This document shows positions 5,522-6,648 of a stretch of 6,648 bases of DNA, in pieces (within the stretch, counting starts at the first letter, position 1; each line of letters begins with the position of its first letter). Position numbers and translations under genes: made by a program. The notes beneath the pieces are model-generated. The model searched no databases. It saw nothing but the letters and a program-made list of their open reading frames with translations, and was not told where the DNA came from. The stretch comes from Planctomycetaceae bacterium UBA6163. GTDB taxonomy: Bacteria; Planctomycetota; Planctomycetia; Pirellulales; Pirellulaceae. Location: NCBI GenBank assembly GCA_002428205.1, contig DIUH01000156.1, forward strand, positions 1-6,648, read 5' to 3'.

Positions 5522-6648
5522 ATGGCGATTGCTGTTAGTTCATCACGCGTTGTTCCAACGACCAGCCCCAACGATTGCCCACAATCGCACGGGGTCGATT
5601 ATGCCCGCGACTATTTTGATGATTCGCAGCGCCACGGGCGCAGCGGACTGAAAATCGACGCGACCTTCTGCCCGGAAAATGCCGAAGGGCCGTTCGAGAC
5701 GGTCCAGTGGGAGCTGCGAAGCGCGGCAATCAAGGACGAAACCGGCAAGGTTTTGTTTGAACAGACCGATTGCGAGATCCCAGCGACATGGACGCAGTTG
5801 GCCGCCAATGTCGTGGTCAGCAAATATTTCTACGGCGACCCACGCAACAAGCAGGAGCGTGAGCGGAGCGTTCGTCAATTGATCCACCGCGTCACGCGGA
5901 CGATCACCGATTGGGGTTTGGCCGACGGTTATTTCGACACGCCCGAAGACGGCGACCGTTTTTACCGCGACCTGACTTGGATGTGCCTGCACCAATTCGG
6001 TGCCTTCAACAGCCCGGTGTGGTTCAACGTCGGTTTGTATCACCAATACGGTGTGACGGGTGCGAAGTGCAATTGGCACTGGGACCGAGCCAGCGAATCG
6101 GTCGCCCAGCCAGAGAACCCGTACGAGTATCCGCAGGGTTCGGCGTGCTTTATCCAGCAGGTCGAGGACAACATGGAAGACATCATGCGTCTTGCCTGTT
6201 CCGAAGCGATGCTGTTCAAGTTTGGCAGCGGCACCGGTACCGACCTGTCGACAATCCGCAGCCAGCGTGAAAAGCTGTCCGGCGGCGGCACCCCCAGCGG
6301 CCCGCTGTCGTTCATGAAGGTCTATGACTCGATCGCCGGCGTCGTCAAGAGCGGCGGCAAGACACGTCGCGCCGCCAAGATGCAGTCGCTGAAGGTCTGG
6401 CACCCAGATATTCTCGAGTTCATCGAGTGCAAGTGGAGCGAAGAGAAGAAGGCTCACGCGTTGATTCGCGAAGGTTACGAGTCGAACTTTAACGGCGAAG
6501 CGTACTCGAGCGTTTGTTTCCAGAACGCCAACCTGTCGGTCCGCTTGACCGATCCGTTTATGGAAGCGGTTCGCGAAGGGAAGCGTTGGCAAACCCGCTG
6601 GGTCAGCGACAAGGCGGCGGGCACACCGCCAGAGTATGATGCCCGCGA
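5522..6648 (+). CDS. nrdJ: Adenosylcobalamin-dependent (class II) ribonucleotide reductase, 3' truncated
   Basis: The first 375 codons are open to the right edge. The enzyme makes deoxyribonucleotides from ribonucleotides in the cytoplasm using a B12-generated radical, without oxygen. Visible class II landmarks: WTQLAANVVVSKYF (90-103), FGAFNSPVWFNVG (159-171), PQGSACFIQQVEDNMEDIM (204-222) with Cys209 the likely first redox cysteine of the active site, then EAMLFKFGSGTGTDLSTIRS (228-247), the glycine-rich LSGGGTPSGPLSFMKVYDSI (252-271), KSGGKTRRAAKMQSL, and SVCFQNANLSVRLTDPFMEA (330-349). The radical cysteine with its NxCxE motif and the C-terminal cysteines lie beyond the window. No ATP-cone is seen at the N-terminus. 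ATG 5522 follows AAGGAG. Third codon positions look more C/G-rich than in the genes to the left, consistent with a highly expressed core gene. A sigma-70-like promoter, two NrdR-box-like sites and a long leader precede it, arguing for tight control by dNTP/ATP levels through NrdR. Confidence 0.95.
   Translation, partial: MAIAVSSSRVVPTTSPNDCPQSHGVDYARDYFDDSQRHGRSGLKIDATFCPENAEGPFETVQWELRSAAIKDETGKVLFEQTDCEIPATWTQLAANVVVSKYFYGDPRNKQERERSVRQLIHRVTRTITDWGLADGYFDTPEDGDRFYRDLTWMCLHQFGAFNSPVWFNVGLYHQYGVTGAKCNWHWDRASESVAQPENPYEYPQGSACFIQQVEDNMEDIMRLACSEAMLFKFGSGTGTDLSTIRSQREKLSGGGTPSGPLSFMKVYDSIAGVVKSGGKTRRAAKMQSLKVWHPDILEFIECKWSEEKKAHALIREGYESNFNGEAYSSVCFQNANLSVRLTDPFMEAVREGKRWQTRWVSDKAAGTPPEYDAR

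Noticed and set aside
5397..5651. A possible leader peptide or overlapping gene in the nrdJ leader
   Set aside because: There is no Shine-Dalgarno sequence before its ATG, the product has no recognisable features, and it overlaps nrdJ by 130 bases in another frame.
5543..6592. A 349-codon open frame on the minus strand opposite nrdJ
   Set aside because: It is exactly antisense to unmistakable NrdJ motifs, has no recognisable domain or start signal, and such long shadow frames are common opposite GC-rich coding DNA.
1..6648. CRISPR arrays, tRNA or rRNA genes, insertion sequences or phage genes
   Set aside because: No regularly spaced repeats, cloverleaf-like sequence, transposase or integrase motifs, or target-site duplications were seen.

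Overview
The window looks like a chromosomal segment from a planctomycete, most likely a Pirellulaceae (Rhodopirellula-like) relative. Three things point there: a paired DUF1549/DUF1553 and DUF1501 gene set (families hugely expanded in Planctomycetota), an exported PmoA/DUF6807-family protein, and a large B12-dependent ribonucleotide reductase. Base composition is moderately GC-rich. This assignment is inference from gene families, not from a marker gene.

Layout, left to right. Positions 1-188 (+) hold the last 61 codons of a probable class V (isopenicillin-N-epimerase-like) aminotransferase. Between it and the next, convergent gene lies a very long imperfect hairpin (326-395). Two genes then run leftward on the minus strand: a secreted DUF1549/DUF1553 protein with a CxxCH haem-binding motif (3769 to 1787), followed by a Tat-exported DUF1501 protein of alkaline-phosphatase-like type (1698 to 409). 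They form a probable transcription unit, but a terminator-like hairpin sits in the 88-base gap. A divergent promoter region (3770-4010) separates them from a plus-strand gene for a secreted PmoA-family (DUF6807) protein (4011-5021), which ends in a strong hairpin terminator (5043-5075).

From 5076 to 5521 there is no credible gene. This stretch holds inverted repeats, a good sigma-70-like promoter (5212-5239), two NrdR-box-like operators whose starts lie 31 bases apart (5246-5261 and 5277-5292), and an unusually long, hairpin-rich leader. It leads into nrdJ, the adenosylcobalamin-dependent ribonucleotide reductase, which starts at 5522 and runs off the right edge after 375 codons.

Functionally, the left part is an export-oriented module of the sort planctomycetes carry in dozens of copies, with no substrate established. 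The right part is a core nucleotide-metabolism gene whose promoter shows probable NrdR repression and perhaps RNA-level control. The most notable signals not explained by genes are the tandem NrdR boxes, the structured nrdJ leader, the 326-395 hairpin and a roughly tenfold excess of the palindrome CGATCG (20 copies counted).
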